This document shows positions 1 to 7,328 of a DNA stretch of 64,000 nt, in pieces. The stretch is from Rathayibacter sp. VKM Ac-2857. Its GTDB lineage: Bacteria; Actinomycetota; Actinomycetes; Actinomycetales; Microbacteriaceae. Position numbers and translations under genes: made by a program. Positions within the stretch are counted from its first letter, which is position 1. Every line of letters begins with the position of its first letter. The notes below the pieces were generated by a model. The model saw nothing but the letters and a program-made list of their open reading frames with translations, was not told the origin of the DNA and made no database searches. Location of the stretch: NCBI RefSeq assembly GCF_013205025.1, contig NZ_JABMLE010000001.1, forward strand, positions 930,001 through 994,000, read 5' to 3'.

Positions 1-1177
1 TGGGGAGGACGAGTGCAGTGGCGGTCGCCGCGACCCCCTCGCCGCGGCCGGTGAAGCCGAGCGCGTCGGAGGTGGTGGCCGCGACGCTGACCGGGGCGCC
101 GAGGAGGGCGGAGAGCAGCTGCTGCGCCTCCTCCCGCCGCGGGGAGAACTTCGGGCGGTTGCCGATCAGCTGGACCGAGACGTTGCCGATGGTGAAGCCG
201 GCCGCCTCGACGAGCTCGCGGGTCGCCCGGAGGAAGACCTCGCCGTGCGCGTCCTGGAAGCGAGGGTCGTCGGTGCCGAAGCGGGAGCCGATGTCGCCGA
301 GGTTCGCCGCGGCGAGCAGGGCGTCGCAGATCGCGTGCGCGACCGGGTCGCCGTCGCTGTGCCCGGACAGCCCGCGCTCCCCGGGCCAGTGCAGACCGGC
401 GACCCAGAGCGGCGAGGCGTCGTCGAAGGCGTGCACGTCGGTGCCGATGCCGACCCGCGGCACCGCGGCCGACGGCGCCGGCGCGAGCAGCTGCTCCGCC
501 CGGGCGAGGTCCCAGGGCGTGGTGATCTTGAAGGCGAGCGGGTCGCCGGGGACGACGACGGAGCCGCGGCCGTGCGCGGCGAGCAGGGCCGCATCGTCGG
601 TGAACTCCCGGCCGGCGGCGGCGTAGGCCTCGTCGAGAAGGTGCCGGGGGAAGCCCTGCGGCGTCTGCACGGCGGCGAGCTGCGAGCGGTCGACGGTGTC
701 GAGGATCGCCGCGTCGGCGTCGATGAGCTTGATGGTGTCGGTGACTGGCAGGCCGGGGATGGCGCCGCCGCCGGTGGAGCGGACGGCGGCGAGCACGCGC
801 TCGAACTGCGCGACGGGCGTGAGGGCCCGCGCGGCGTCGTGCACGAGGACGGTCTCGACGCCGGGGAGCAGGAGCGCCAGGCCGCGGGCGACGGAGTCCT
901 GCCGGGTGGCTCCGCCGGCGGTGACGAGGACTTCGACGGCGGGCCCTGAGGCGCGGCGGCAGAGCTCGACGGTCGCGTCGACGAGCGGCTCCGGTGCGAC
1001 GACGACGACCTGCACCGGCTCGGCGAGAGTGAGGACGGTGCGGAGGCTGCGCTCGAGGATGGTGACACCCGCGCACTCGACGTAGGCCTTCGGGAGCTCG
1101 CGCCCAAGGCGGGTGCCGCTGCCGGCGGCGACGATGACCACGGCCGCGCTCGGCGTCGATCCGGTGACGGTGTTCAA
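1..1177 (-). CDS. ispDF: IspDF bifunctional MEP-pathway enzyme (3' end outside the window)
   Basis: The IspD half joins CTP to methylerythritol phosphate and the IspF half cyclises the later CDP intermediate to MEcPP, two steps of isoprenoid synthesis in the cytoplasm. Reading inward from 1177, residues 17-25 are the nucleotide-binding signature AAGSGTRLG of IspD. From about residue 240 the IspF part shows [10 protein letters not shown] (metal Asp and His), GHSDGD and GDIGSRF. The last motif seen, FTGRGEG, lies near the end of normal IspF, so only a few residues and the stop are missing. The TTG start is preferred because AAAGGACG lies just before it; a GTG at codon 13 is the alternative. The gene is divergent from the lipoprotein gene at 1334. 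Both domains are certain; the start is less so. Confidence 0.93.
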   Translation of the reverse strand, partial: MNTVTGSTPSAAVVIVAAGSGTRLGRELPKAYVECAGVTILERSLRTVLTLAEPVQVVVVAPEPLVDATVELCRRASGPAVEVLVTAGGATRQDSVARGLALLLPGVETVLVHDAARALTPVAQFERVLAAVRSTGGGAIPGLPVTDTIKLIDADAAILDTVDRSQLAAVQTPQGFPRHLLDEAYAAAGREFTDDAALLAAHGRGSVVVPGDPLAFKITTPWDLARAEQLLAPAPSAAVPRVGIGTDVHAFDDASPLWVAGLHWPGERGLSGHSDGDPVAHAICDALLAAANLGDIGSRFGTDDPRFQDAHGEVFLRATRELVEAAGFTIGNVSVQLIGNRPKFSPRREEAQQLLSALLGAPVSVAATTSDALGFTGRGEGVAATATALVLP

Positions 1178-1333
1178 CGGGACGTCCTTTCGCCGCCGGT
1201 CACAGTAGCAGCGGCGGGGCGGAGGGGGCAGCCCGGCCGGGACGCGAGCGCGGCTGCGCTATTCTGTGTGCGGCTCCTGCACCTCGAATCCGCCCTGCCC
1301 GGGGTGGGCGGAGCCGATGATCTGGAGGAACCC

Positions 1334-1897
1334 GTGAAGGCGCGTCTCGCTGCATCCGTCGTTCTCGCGGTCGGCGTCGCGTTCGCCACCGCAGGCTGCA
1401 ACCTCGTCGCCCCGCAGGCGACCCGGGCGATCTACGACCCGAGCGACGGCGTGGGTGCGACGGTCGGCGACGTGTCGATCCGCAACGCGATGATCATCTC
1501 CGAGGACGGCGAGGTCGGCACGCTCGTCGTCTCGCTGGTCAACGACACCGACGAGACGGTCAGCGTCGAGGTGCAGTACGAGGCGAGCACCGGCCGGACG
1601 AGCGACACGGTGGACGCGGTCCCCGGTCGCACGGAGGTCCGCCCGGACAGCACCGAGTCGGTGACGATGGAGGGTCTCGACACCCTTCCCGGCAGCCTGT
1701 TCCCCGTCTACTTCCAGTACGGCTCGGAGGAGGGCAAGGAGCTCCTCGTCCCGATCCTGACGAACGCCCTCGAGGCCTACGCGACGCTGACCCCGGTCCC
1801 GTCGGCCACCCCGACCCTCACGCCCACGCCGGACCCGGCGCAGACCGCGCTGCCGACCCCGACCGTGCAGCCCGGCGTCGACGCCCCGGCGGAGTAG
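1334..1897 (+). CDS. Secreted lipoprotein, LpqE-like
   Basis: The N-terminus is a lipoprotein signal peptide: basic start (KAR), hydrophobic stretch, and lipobox TAGC with the lipidated Cys at residue 22. The mature part has one small beta-rich domain (about residues 35-155) and ends in a Pro/Thr-rich tail, so it is probably exposed on the outer face of the membrane. The GTG start is chosen because GGAGG lies 6 bases upstream and it places the signal peptide correctly; an upstream in-frame ATG would add 22 residues that spoil it. In mycobacteria, lpqE also lies beside ispD, so LpqE-like is inferred from position and architecture. Its biochemical role is not known. A strong hairpin follows the stop. 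Confidence 0.85.
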   Translation: MKARLAASVVLAVGVAFATAGCNLVAPQATRAIYDPSDGVGATVGDVSIRNAMIISEDGEVGTLVVSLVNDTDETVSVEVQYEASTGRTSDTVDAVPGRTEVRPDSTESVTMEGLDTLPGSLFPVYFQYGSEEGKELLVPILTNALEAYATLTPVPSATPTLTPTPDPAQTALPTPTVQPGVDAPAE

Positions 1898-1910
1898 CAC
1901 CCGTTCCTCA

Positions 1911-1944
1911 CGAAGGGCCGTCCACCTCGGTGGGCGGCCCTTCG
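1911..1944. terminator. Hairpin terminator after the lipoprotein gene
   Basis: A 15-16 bp stem (CGAAGGGCCGTCCACC with its complement, one G:T wobble) closes on a very short loop 13 bases after the lipoprotein stop. It is followed by TCGTCGTTC rather than a clean T-run. Confidence 0.75.
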
Positions 1945-1958
1945 TCGTTCAGTCGGTC

Positions 1959-1998
1959 GGGTCTCGATACGCCCCTGCGGGGCTACTCGACCAGCATG
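1959..1998 (+). repeat. Dispersed palindromic repeat, forward copy
   Basis: This is a 40-bp copy of the family GGTCTCGATACGCCC, variable centre, GGGCTACTCGACCAGCATG. The inner arms (CGCCCC and GGGGC) can pair. It lies between the convergent lipoprotein and regX3 genes, in a 388-bp gene-free stretch. Confidence 0.9.
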
Positions 1999-2010
1999 TG
2001 CCGCCGAACC

Positions 2011-2125
2011 CGCTCGTCGCGCAGCGACGGCTCTGTCGCAGACCGCTCGTCGCGCAGCGACGGCCCCACCGACCGCTCGTCGCACAGCGACGGCCCCACC
2101 GACTGCTCGTCGCACAGCGAAAGCC
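2011..2125. repeat. Tandem repeat of about 30 bp, four copies
   Basis: Four units starting at 2011, 2044, 2074 and 2104 share GCTCGTCGCGCAGCGACGG. The first interval is 33 bases and the next two are 30. Each unit holds a small hairpin (CGTCGC, loop, GCGACG). The last unit has diverged after the hairpin. No protein is supported across this array. Confidence 0.85.
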
Positions 2126-2181
2126 CGACCAGCACCTGCACGTCTGCAGACGGCGGCTCGCTGCCCCCTCCTTCAGAAGTG

Positions 2182-2287
2182 GATCGCGGGGCCTGGTGGG
2201 GGTGGCTGCAAGGCGGAGGAGGGCGCGATACCGGCGGTATCGCAACCGACGACAACGCCGCAGACGCCCCCGCCAGGCCCCGCGATC
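2182..2287 (-). terminator. Long nested inverted repeat ending on the regX3 stop codon
   Basis: The outer arms GATCGCGGGGCCTGG (2182-2196) and CCAGGCCCCGCGATC (2273-2287) are perfect complements, and pairing extends inward through GGGGG and CCCCC. The loop of about 60 bases holds a second perfect hairpin, GCGATACCG and CGGTATCGC (2225-2243). The outer arm overlaps the regX3 stop. A role in ending regX3 transcription is inferred. Confidence 0.6.
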
Positions 2288-2963
2288 AGGCGTCGAAGCG
2301 GTAGCCGAGGCCGCGGACGGTCACCAGGAGCACCGGCTCCTTCGGCGTCTTCTCGATCTTGGAGCGGATGCGCTTGACGTGGACGTCGAGGGTCTTGGTG
2401 TCGCCGAAGTAGTCGCTGCCCCAGACGCGGTCGATCAGCTGGCCGCGGGTGAGGACGCGGCCGGCGTTGCGGAGGAGCATCTCGAGCAGCTCGAATTCCT
2501 TGAGCGGCATCGGGGTCTCGACGCCGTCGACCTCGACGGTGTGGCGCTCGATGTCCATGCGGACGGGGCCGGCGACGACGATGCGCTCCTCCCCCGGGTC
2601 CTCGGTGCGGCGGCGGAGGACGGCGCGGATGCGTGCGAGCAGCTCGCGGGTCGAGTACGGCTTGGTGACGTAGTCGTCGGCGCCGAGCTCGAGCCCGACG
2701 ACGATGTCCACCTCGGAGTCCTTCGCGGTGACCATGATGATGGGGATCGCGGAGCGGGTGCGGATCTCGCGGCACACCTCGGTGCCGGGCATGCCGGGGA
2801 GCATCAGGTCGAGCAGGATCAGGTCGTACTCGCCGTCGTCGAAGGCGGAGACGGCGCGCAGGCCGTCCTCGGCGACGGTGACGTCGTAGCCCTCTCGTTC
2901 GAGCAGGTAGCTGAGCGGCTCGCTGAGGGCGCTCTCGTCCTCGACGAGCAGGATGCTGGTCAC
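2286..2963 (-). CDS. regX3: Response regulator, RegX3/PhoP type
   Basis: This is an OmpR-family phosphate-starvation regulator of 225 residues, the usual length. The receiver domain (about 1-115) has the acidic pair in LLVEDE, the phosphorylatable Asp in LILLDLMLPG, the Thr in MVTAKD and the Lys in VTKPYS. The winged-helix domain (about 125-225) has EFELLEML and the recognition segment TLDVHVKRIRSKIE. The GTG start overlaps the senX3 stop in a GTGA, so the two genes are translationally coupled. Beside senX3 and divergent phoU, and with PHO boxes elsewhere in the window, this is almost certainly the phosphate regulator that binds those boxes. The binding itself is inferred. Confidence 0.93.
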   Translation of the reverse strand: MTSILLVEDESALSEPLSYLLEREGYDVTVAEDGLRAVSAFDDGEYDLILLDLMLPGMPGTEVCREIRTRSAIPIIMVTAKDSEVDIVVGLELGADDYVTKPYSTRELLARIRAVLRRRTEDPGEERIVVAGPVRMDIERHTVEVDGVETPMPLKEFELLEMLLRNAGRVLTRGQLIDRVWGSDYFGDTKTLDVHVKRIRSKIEKTPKEPVLLVTVRGLGYRFDA

Positions 2964-4129
2964 GCGGTGTCTCCTATCGGGGCGGCGGACGCGAAGGGCG
3001 TCCTGGCCGGGTCTACTTCGGGGAGTCGGATGGTGAAGGTGCTGCCGCGGCCGGGCTTGGACCAGACGCGGACGTCGCCGCCGTGGTTCTGCACGGCGTG
3101 CTTGACGATGCTGAGGCCGAGCCCGGTGCCGCCGGTGTGGCGGGAGCGGGCCTGGTCGACGCGGTAGAAGCGCTCGAACACGCGGTCGAGGTCCTCCTCC
3201 GGGATGCCGATGCCCTGGTCGGTGACGGCGATCTCGACGACGCCGCCGGTGGAGCGGACGCCGATGCCGACGCGGGAGCCGGGCGGCGAGTACTGGATGG
3301 CGTTGGCGAGCAGGTTGTGCAGCGCCGAGACCAGCATCTTCTCCTGGCCGGCGACGTACGCCTTCTTCATCCCGCCCTTGACGAGGGTCACGTCGTGCGA
3401 CTCCGCCATCACGTGGGTGGTCTCGAGCGCCGCGACCACGATGTCGTCGACGCGGACGACCTCGGCGGAGCCGGCGACGTCGGCCGACTGCAGGCGGGAG
3501 AGCTCGATGATCTCGCGGGTGATCTTCGCGAGGCGGTGCGACTCCTGGGTGAGGCGGTGCGCGAAGCGGCGCACCTGCTTCGGGTCGTCGGCGGCGGAGT
3601 CGAGGGCCTCGGCGAGGAGGCCGACCGCGCCGATCGGGGTCTTCAGCTCGTGCGAGATGTTGGCGACGAAGTCGCGGCGGACGGCCTCGAGGCGGCGAGC
3701 CTCGGTGTGATCCTCGGCGAGGACGAGCACGAAGCGGGAGCCCAGGCGCGTGGCGTGCACGACCAGGGTGACCGCCGCATCCGAGAGCGGACTCGTCGCG
3801 AGCTCCAGGTCCTGCTCGATGTCGTCGCCGAAGCGGCGCACCCGGTCGACGATCGCGACCAGGTCGGGGTGGAGCAGGGTGTCCTGCGAGACGAGGCCGA
3901 GCGAGATCGCGCGGGCGGAGGCCTTGAGCACGTTGTGGGAGGGGTCCGTCACGAAGGCGGGCGCTCCGACGGCGTCGATGATCGCGCCGATCCCCTCGGG
4001 CAGGCCGACGGCGACGACCTCGGCGGCGATCCGCCCCTGGCGTGCGGCGAGCGTCACGACGCTCGTCAGGACGACGCCGATGGAGATGCCGAGAACGAGC
4101 GACAGCACGACGATCAGGCCCGTTTCCAC
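2960..4129 (-). CDS. senX3: Sensor histidine kinase, SenX3 type
   Basis: Membrane histidine kinase of 389 residues and partner of RegX3. One hydrophobic segment (about residues 4-30) anchors it, with almost nothing outside the membrane, as in SenX3/PhoR, which sense phosphate through the Pst-PhoU system rather than directly. A PAS-like region (about 45-145) follows. The H-box SHELKTPIGAVG carries the phosphorylated His. The ATPase domain shows the N-box NAIQYSP, DQGIGIPEED and GGTGLGLSIVKHAV. The start is a GTG; no strong ribosome site is seen, but an earlier start would break the membrane segment. It is divergent from phoU and overlaps regX3 by 4 bases. Confidence 0.93.
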   Translation of the reverse strand: METGLIVVLSLVLGISIGVVLTSVVTLAARQGRIAAEVVAVGLPEGIGAIIDAVGAPAFVTDPSHNVLKASARAISLGLVSQDTLLHPDLVAIVDRVRRFGDDIEQDLELATSPLSDAAVTLVVHATRLGSRFVLVLAEDHTEARRLEAVRRDFVANISHELKTPIGAVGLLAEALDSAADDPKQVRRFAHRLTQESHRLAKITREIIELSRLQSADVAGSAEVVRVDDIVVAALETTHVMAESHDVTLVKGGMKKAYVAGQEKMLVSALHNLLANAIQYSPPGSRVGIGVRSTGGVVEIAVTDQGIGIPEEDLDRVFERFYRVDQARSRHTGGTGLGLSIVKHAVQNHGGDVRVWSKPGRGSTFTIRLPEVDPARTPFASAAPIGDTA

Positions 4130-4199
4130 GCTCCCAGGCTATCCATCCACCGCCCGTCTCCCTACCGGATGCCCGGCGACGGGGTGCGGGTCGAGTACT

Positions 4200-4232
4200 G
4201 TTCAAACGCTCGGCACCGTTCGTTAACCTGCC
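4200..4232. promoter_or_regulatory. Possible weak PHO box between senX3 and phoU
   Basis: GTTCAAACGCT (4200-4210) and GTTAACCTGCC (4222-4232) begin 22 bases apart, two 11-bp PHO-box units, with a poor unit (CGGCACCGTTC) between. It resembles the clear boxes at 14731 and 18038 but is far less perfect. Autoregulation by RegX3 would be expected here; the match alone is weak. Confidence 0.3.
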
Positions 4233-4339
4233 GTGGTCATCATGGCTGCGCCTGCGCCGACCTGGTGCAGTCGCAGCGTCGTGCGCGGCGTGGAACGGCA
4301 CCGTCCTCCGTGCGTGCCGCAGAGAGGGACGAGAAGAAG

Positions 4340-4981
4340 ATGCGCGAAGTTTTCCAGCAGGAGCTGGCCGAAGTCCAGGACCGGCTCGTCGAGATCTCCG
4401 GACTCGTCGAGATCGCGATCGAGAAGGCGACCCAGGCGTTCAACCACTCCGACGTCTCCCTCGCCGAGGAGGTCATCGCCAGCGACGCCCGCATCGACGA
4501 GCTGGCCATCAGCCTCGACGAGCTGGCGATCGACATCCTCGCCCGCCAGGGCCCCGTCGCCCGCGACCTACGGACCGTCGTGTCCGCACTGCGGATCAGC
4601 GCCTCGCTCGAGCGGATGGGCGACATCGCCGAGCACATCGCCCAGCTCTCCCGCTACCGCTTCCCTGACAAGGTCGTGCCGAAGACGCTCCGCCCGACGT
4701 TCGTCGAGATGGGCCGCCTCGACGTGGTCGTCGCGCACAAGCTCACCGAGCTGCTGCGCACGCAGGACCCCCGCCTCGCCGAGGAGATCCGCGACGAGGA
4801 CGACAAGATCGACGAGCTGCACGTCAGCGTCTTCGACAAGGTCCTCAGCGAGGCGTGGAAGGGCCAGGCCGCCGACACCGTCGACGCCACCCTCGCCAGC
4901 CGCTACCACGAGCGGTTCGCCGACCACGCGGTGTCCATCGCGAAGAAGGTCCAGTACCTCATCTCAGGCGACTGGGGCTGA
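4340..4981 (+). CDS. phoU: Phosphate signalling protein PhoU
   Basis: A 213-residue all-helical protein made of two three-helix PhoU repeats (about 5-105 and 115-210). Each carries the family acidic/hydrophobic pattern, for example LRISASLERMGDIAEHIAQ and the related segment YHERFADHAVSIAKK near the C-terminus. PhoU links the Pst transporter to the sensor kinase and damps signalling when phosphate is ample. The ATG at 4340 is supported by GAGAGGGACGAG upstream, and the first residues (MREVFQQEL) match the family. It is divergent from senX3-regX3 with about 210 bases between, and not in the pst operon, a common actinobacterial arrangement. Confidence 0.95.
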   Translation: MREVFQQELAEVQDRLVEISGLVEIAIEKATQAFNHSDVSLAEEVIASDARIDELAISLDELAIDILARQGPVARDLRTVVSALRISASLERMGDIAEHIAQLSRYRFPDKVVPKTLRPTFVEMGRLDVVVAHKLTELLRTQDPRLAEEIRDEDDKIDELHVSVFDKVLSEAWKGQAADTVDATLASRYHERFADHAVSIAKKVQYLISGDWG

Positions 4982-4989
4982 GCTTGTTT

Positions 4990-5018
4990 GTCGATGTCGC
5001 GCGGAGCGCGATATCGAC
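4990..5018. terminator. Hairpin just after phoU
   Basis: A 13-bp stem (GTCGATGTCGCGC with its complement, one G:T pair) closes on GGA, 8 bases after the phoU stop. Its core resembles the dispersed repeat family, so it may be a degenerate copy serving as a terminator. No T-run follows. Confidence 0.55.
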
Positions 5019-5071
5019 CGCGGTCGGCAGACCGCGTGGGCGCGTTCCGCGGAGCGGGGTGCGAACGGTCA

Positions 5072-5099
5072 GGGCGAATCGCTGGCACGCGATTCGCCC
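5072..5099. terminator. Second hairpin downstream of phoU
   Basis: GGGCGAATCGC and GCGATTCGCCC form a perfect 11-bp stem with a TGGCAC loop. The flanks CGAAC and GTTCG could extend pairing after an internal bulge. Confidence 0.5.
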
Positions 5100-5169
5100 G
5101 TTCGCCTTGCGAGGGGCGGGTGGTCTCGACTCTCAGCGCCCGGGCGTCGGTGAGCGAGTGCCTCCGTTC

Positions 5170-5503
5170 ATGCTGATCGAGTCGCGCCGGCGTGCGAGGG
5201 GCGCGTTCCGCGACCTGGCTCGTCCATGCTTATCGAGTAGCGCGCGCAGCGTGCGTATCGAGATCCGCCGTCGTACGGACGCGGGGTCTCGATACGCCGC
5301 GTGCCGCGGCTACTCGACCAGCAGGGAAGGGGCGCGGTCCGCGGCCTTGTTCTGCACAACATGGGGGGCGCGTTACGCGACCTCGCTCTCGCGTCCACGC
5401 TGATCGAGTCGTGCCGCCATGCAACGGGCGCGTTCCGCGACCTGGCTCATTCATGGTGATCGAGTAGCGCGCGCAGCGTGCGTATCGAGATCCGCCGTCG
5501 TAG
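5170..5503. repeat. Duplicated block of about 106 bp in the phoU-gpmA gap
   Basis: The block at about 5170-5275 recurs at about 5398-5503, 228 bases downstream. Both hold TGATCGAGTCG, GGCGCGTTCCGCGACCTGGCT, then a reverse dispersed repeat ending CGAGATCCGCCGTCGTA. The second reverse repeat spans 5452-5493. A degenerate reverse half-copy opens each block. Confidence 0.85.
5225..5323. repeat. Inverted pair of dispersed repeats (short composite)
   Basis: A reverse copy (5225-5266, CATGCTTATCGAGTAG ... TATCGAGATCC) and a forward copy (5285-5323, GGTCTCGATACG ... CTACTCGACCAGCA) face each other with only 18 bases between. The three complete composites at 34.1, 42.4 and 59.5 kb have about 48. It lies in the 597-bp gene-free stretch between convergent phoU and gpmA. 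Confidence 0.85.
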
Positions 5504-5524
5504 GGGGGGCGGGTGCGGACGCGG

Positions 5525-5558
5525 ACGGCCCGCGGGAGTGGGGACTCCGGCGGGCCGT
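5525..5558 (-). terminator. Terminator of gpmA
   Basis: ACGGCCCGC and GCGGGCCGT pair, with an inner GGAGT/ACTCC helix and a G-rich loop, about 20 bases beyond the gpmA stop on the minus strand. Confidence 0.65.
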
Positions 5559-5578
5559 GCGGGGGTGCGCGGGGCGGG

Positions 5579-6331
5579 CTACTTCTTGGCGCCCTGGGCG
5601 GCGACGGCGGCGGCGCCGGCGGCGGCGGCCTCGGGGTCGAGGTAGCGGGCCTCGCCGATCGGCTCGAAGTTCTCGTCGAGGGTGTAGACGAGGGGGATGC
5701 CGGTCGGGATGTTGAGCTCGGCGATGTCGGAGTCCGAGATGCCGTCGAGGGTCTTCACCAGCGCCCGCAGCGAGTTGCCGTGCGCGGTGATCATGACGGT
5801 CTTGCCCGAGGCGAGATCCGGCTTGATGTCCGACTCCCAGTACGGGAGCATCCGCTCGATGACCAGCTTGAGCGACTCGGTGCGGGGCAGGTCGTCGCCG
5901 AGGTCGGCGTAGCGCTCGTCGTGCGCCTGCGAGTACTGGTCCTCGTCGTCGATGGGGGGCGGCGGCACGTCGAACGAGCGGCGCCAGGTCATGAACTGCT
6001 CGGGACCGTACTCGGCGAGGGTCTGCGCCTTGTCCTTGCCCTGCAGCGCGCCGTAGTGGCGCTCGTTCAGGCGCCAGGAGCGCTTCACGTCGATCCACAG
6101 GCGGTCGGCCTTCTCGAGCGCGATGTTCGCGGTCTGGATCGCGCGGGTCTGGCGCGAGGTGTAGACGACGTCGGGGTGCAGCCCCGCCTCGGTCAGCAGC
6201 TCGCCGGCGCGGGTCGCCTCCGCGACGCCCTGCTCGGTGAGCCGCACGTCGACCCAGCCGGTGAACAGATTCTTCTGGTTCCACTCGCTGTTGCCGTGGC
6301 GCACGAGGATGAGGGTGTAGGTCTCGGACAT
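5579..6331 (-). CDS. gpmA: 2,3-bisphosphoglycerate-dependent phosphoglycerate mutase
   Basis: Glycolytic enzyme interconverting 3- and 2-phosphoglycerate. The 250 residues match the family length. The phosphorylated His is in [10 protein letters not shown] (residues 9-18), followed by [14 protein letters not shown]. The second catalytic His is in [12 protein letters not shown]. Substrate-binding segments [14 protein letters not shown] and [10 protein letters not shown] are present. The C-terminal tail is rich in alanine and ends KK. It starts with ATG at 6331 and is divergent from the methyltransferase gene only 48 bases away, so the promoters overlap. Confidence 0.97.
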   Translation of the reverse strand: MSETYTLILVRHGNSEWNQKNLFTGWVDVRLTEQGVAEATRAGELLTEAGLHPDVVYTSRQTRAIQTANIALEKADRLWIDVKRSWRLNERHYGALQGKDKAQTLAEYGPEQFMTWRRSFDVPPPPIDDEDQYSQAHDERYADLGDDLPRTESLKLVIERMLPYWESDIKPDLASGKTVMITAHGNSLRALVKTLDGISDSDIAELNIPTGIPLVYTLDENFEPIGEARYLDPEAAAAGAAAVAAQGAKK

Positions 6332-6379
6332 GCGTCCAGTTTAGAGGCGGCCCCTCCGCCCCCGGATACGCTGGAGACC

Positions 6380-7204
6380 ATGCCGATCGGAGCCGTCACC
6401 CGCGGCACGACGGGCACGAACCGCCTCCGCCGGGTCGACCGCCGGCTGGCCGAGCTGCCGGTGCTGCGCACGACCGCGGAGCCGATCGTGGTCGACCTCG
6501 GCTTCGGTGCGAGCGCCGTCACGACCCTCGAGCTGCACCGCCGCCTGGTCCGCACGGTACCCGGCGTCGACGTGGTCGGCTTCGAGATCGAGCCGGCCCG
6601 CGTCGAGACGGCGCAACGGCAGCTCGATCGCGTCCGCGAGGGCGGGACCGCCTTCCCCGCCGACGCCCGGGTGCGCTTCGAGCGCGGCGGCTTCGAGGTC
6701 CCCCTGCCCGGGCGGCAGCGGGCGAGCGTGATCCGCGCCTTCAACGTCCTCCGGCAGTACGACGAGTCGGCGGTCGCGGAGGCGTGGCGGACGATGACCG
6801 ACCGGCTGACCCCGGGCGGCGTCCTGGTGGAGGGGACCTGCGACGAGATCGGCCGGATCTGCACCTGGATCGAGATCGGACGCGAGGGTCCCCGCTCCCT
6901 CACCCTGTCGCTCCGGCTCGGCGCCGTGCCCTCGCCGATGATCGCGGCCGAGCGGCTGCCGAAGGCGCTGATCCACCGCAACGTCGCGGGCGAGCCGGTG
7001 CACGCGTTCCTGCTGGCGCTCGAGCGCGCCTGGCTGCACGCCGCCCCGCTCGCCGTCTACGGGCCGACGCAGCGCTGGATCGCCGCCGCCGAGTCGCTGC
7101 GGGGCGAGTGGCCGATCCTCGGCGGACCGCGACGGTGGCGGCTGGGCGAGGTGACCGTCGCCTGGGACGCGGTGGCCCCGCTCGACGCGACCCCGTCACT
7201 GTGA
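6380..7204 (+). CDS. Class I SAM-dependent methyltransferase-like protein
   Basis: A 274-residue protein with a Rossmann methyltransferase core. Motif I is VVDLGFGASAVTTLEL (about residues 37-52), and the acidic end of the second strand is VVGFEIEPARVETA, the usual ribose-binding position. The segment LTPGGVLVEGTCDEIGR fits the later strands of the fold. The C-terminal part (about 170-270) is family-specific. The substrate cannot be told from sequence. The ATG at 6380 is preferred, with GGAGACC 4-10 bases upstream. It is divergent from gpmA and is followed by the CNNM pair after about 120 bases. The fold is confident, the function unknown. Confidence 0.75.
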   Translation: MPIGAVTRGTTGTNRLRRVDRRLAELPVLRTTAEPIVVDLGFGASAVTTLELHRRLVRTVPGVDVVGFEIEPARVETAQRQLDRVREGGTAFPADARVRFERGGFEVPLPGRQRASVIRAFNVLRQYDESAVAEAWRTMTDRLTPGGVLVEGTCDEIGRICTWIEIGREGPRSLTLSLRLGAVPSPMIAAERLPKALIHRNVAGEPVHAFLLALERAWLHAAPLAVYGPTQRWIAAAESLRGEWPILGGPRRWRLGEVTVAWDAVAPLDATPSL

Positions 7205-7328
7205 GCATTCTCATATTCAGGACCGCTACCCTCGTGCCCCATGGACGACCCTCCCCCTGAACCCTCGGGCACTGCACCCTCGGGCACTGACCCTTCGCCC
7301 GCCGCACCGACCTCGACCCTGATCGGCG

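Noticed and set aside
4200-4232. A confident PHO box at phoU/senX3
   Set aside because: Only two of three 11-bp units resemble the pattern, and the centre unit fails, so it is listed only as a weak site.
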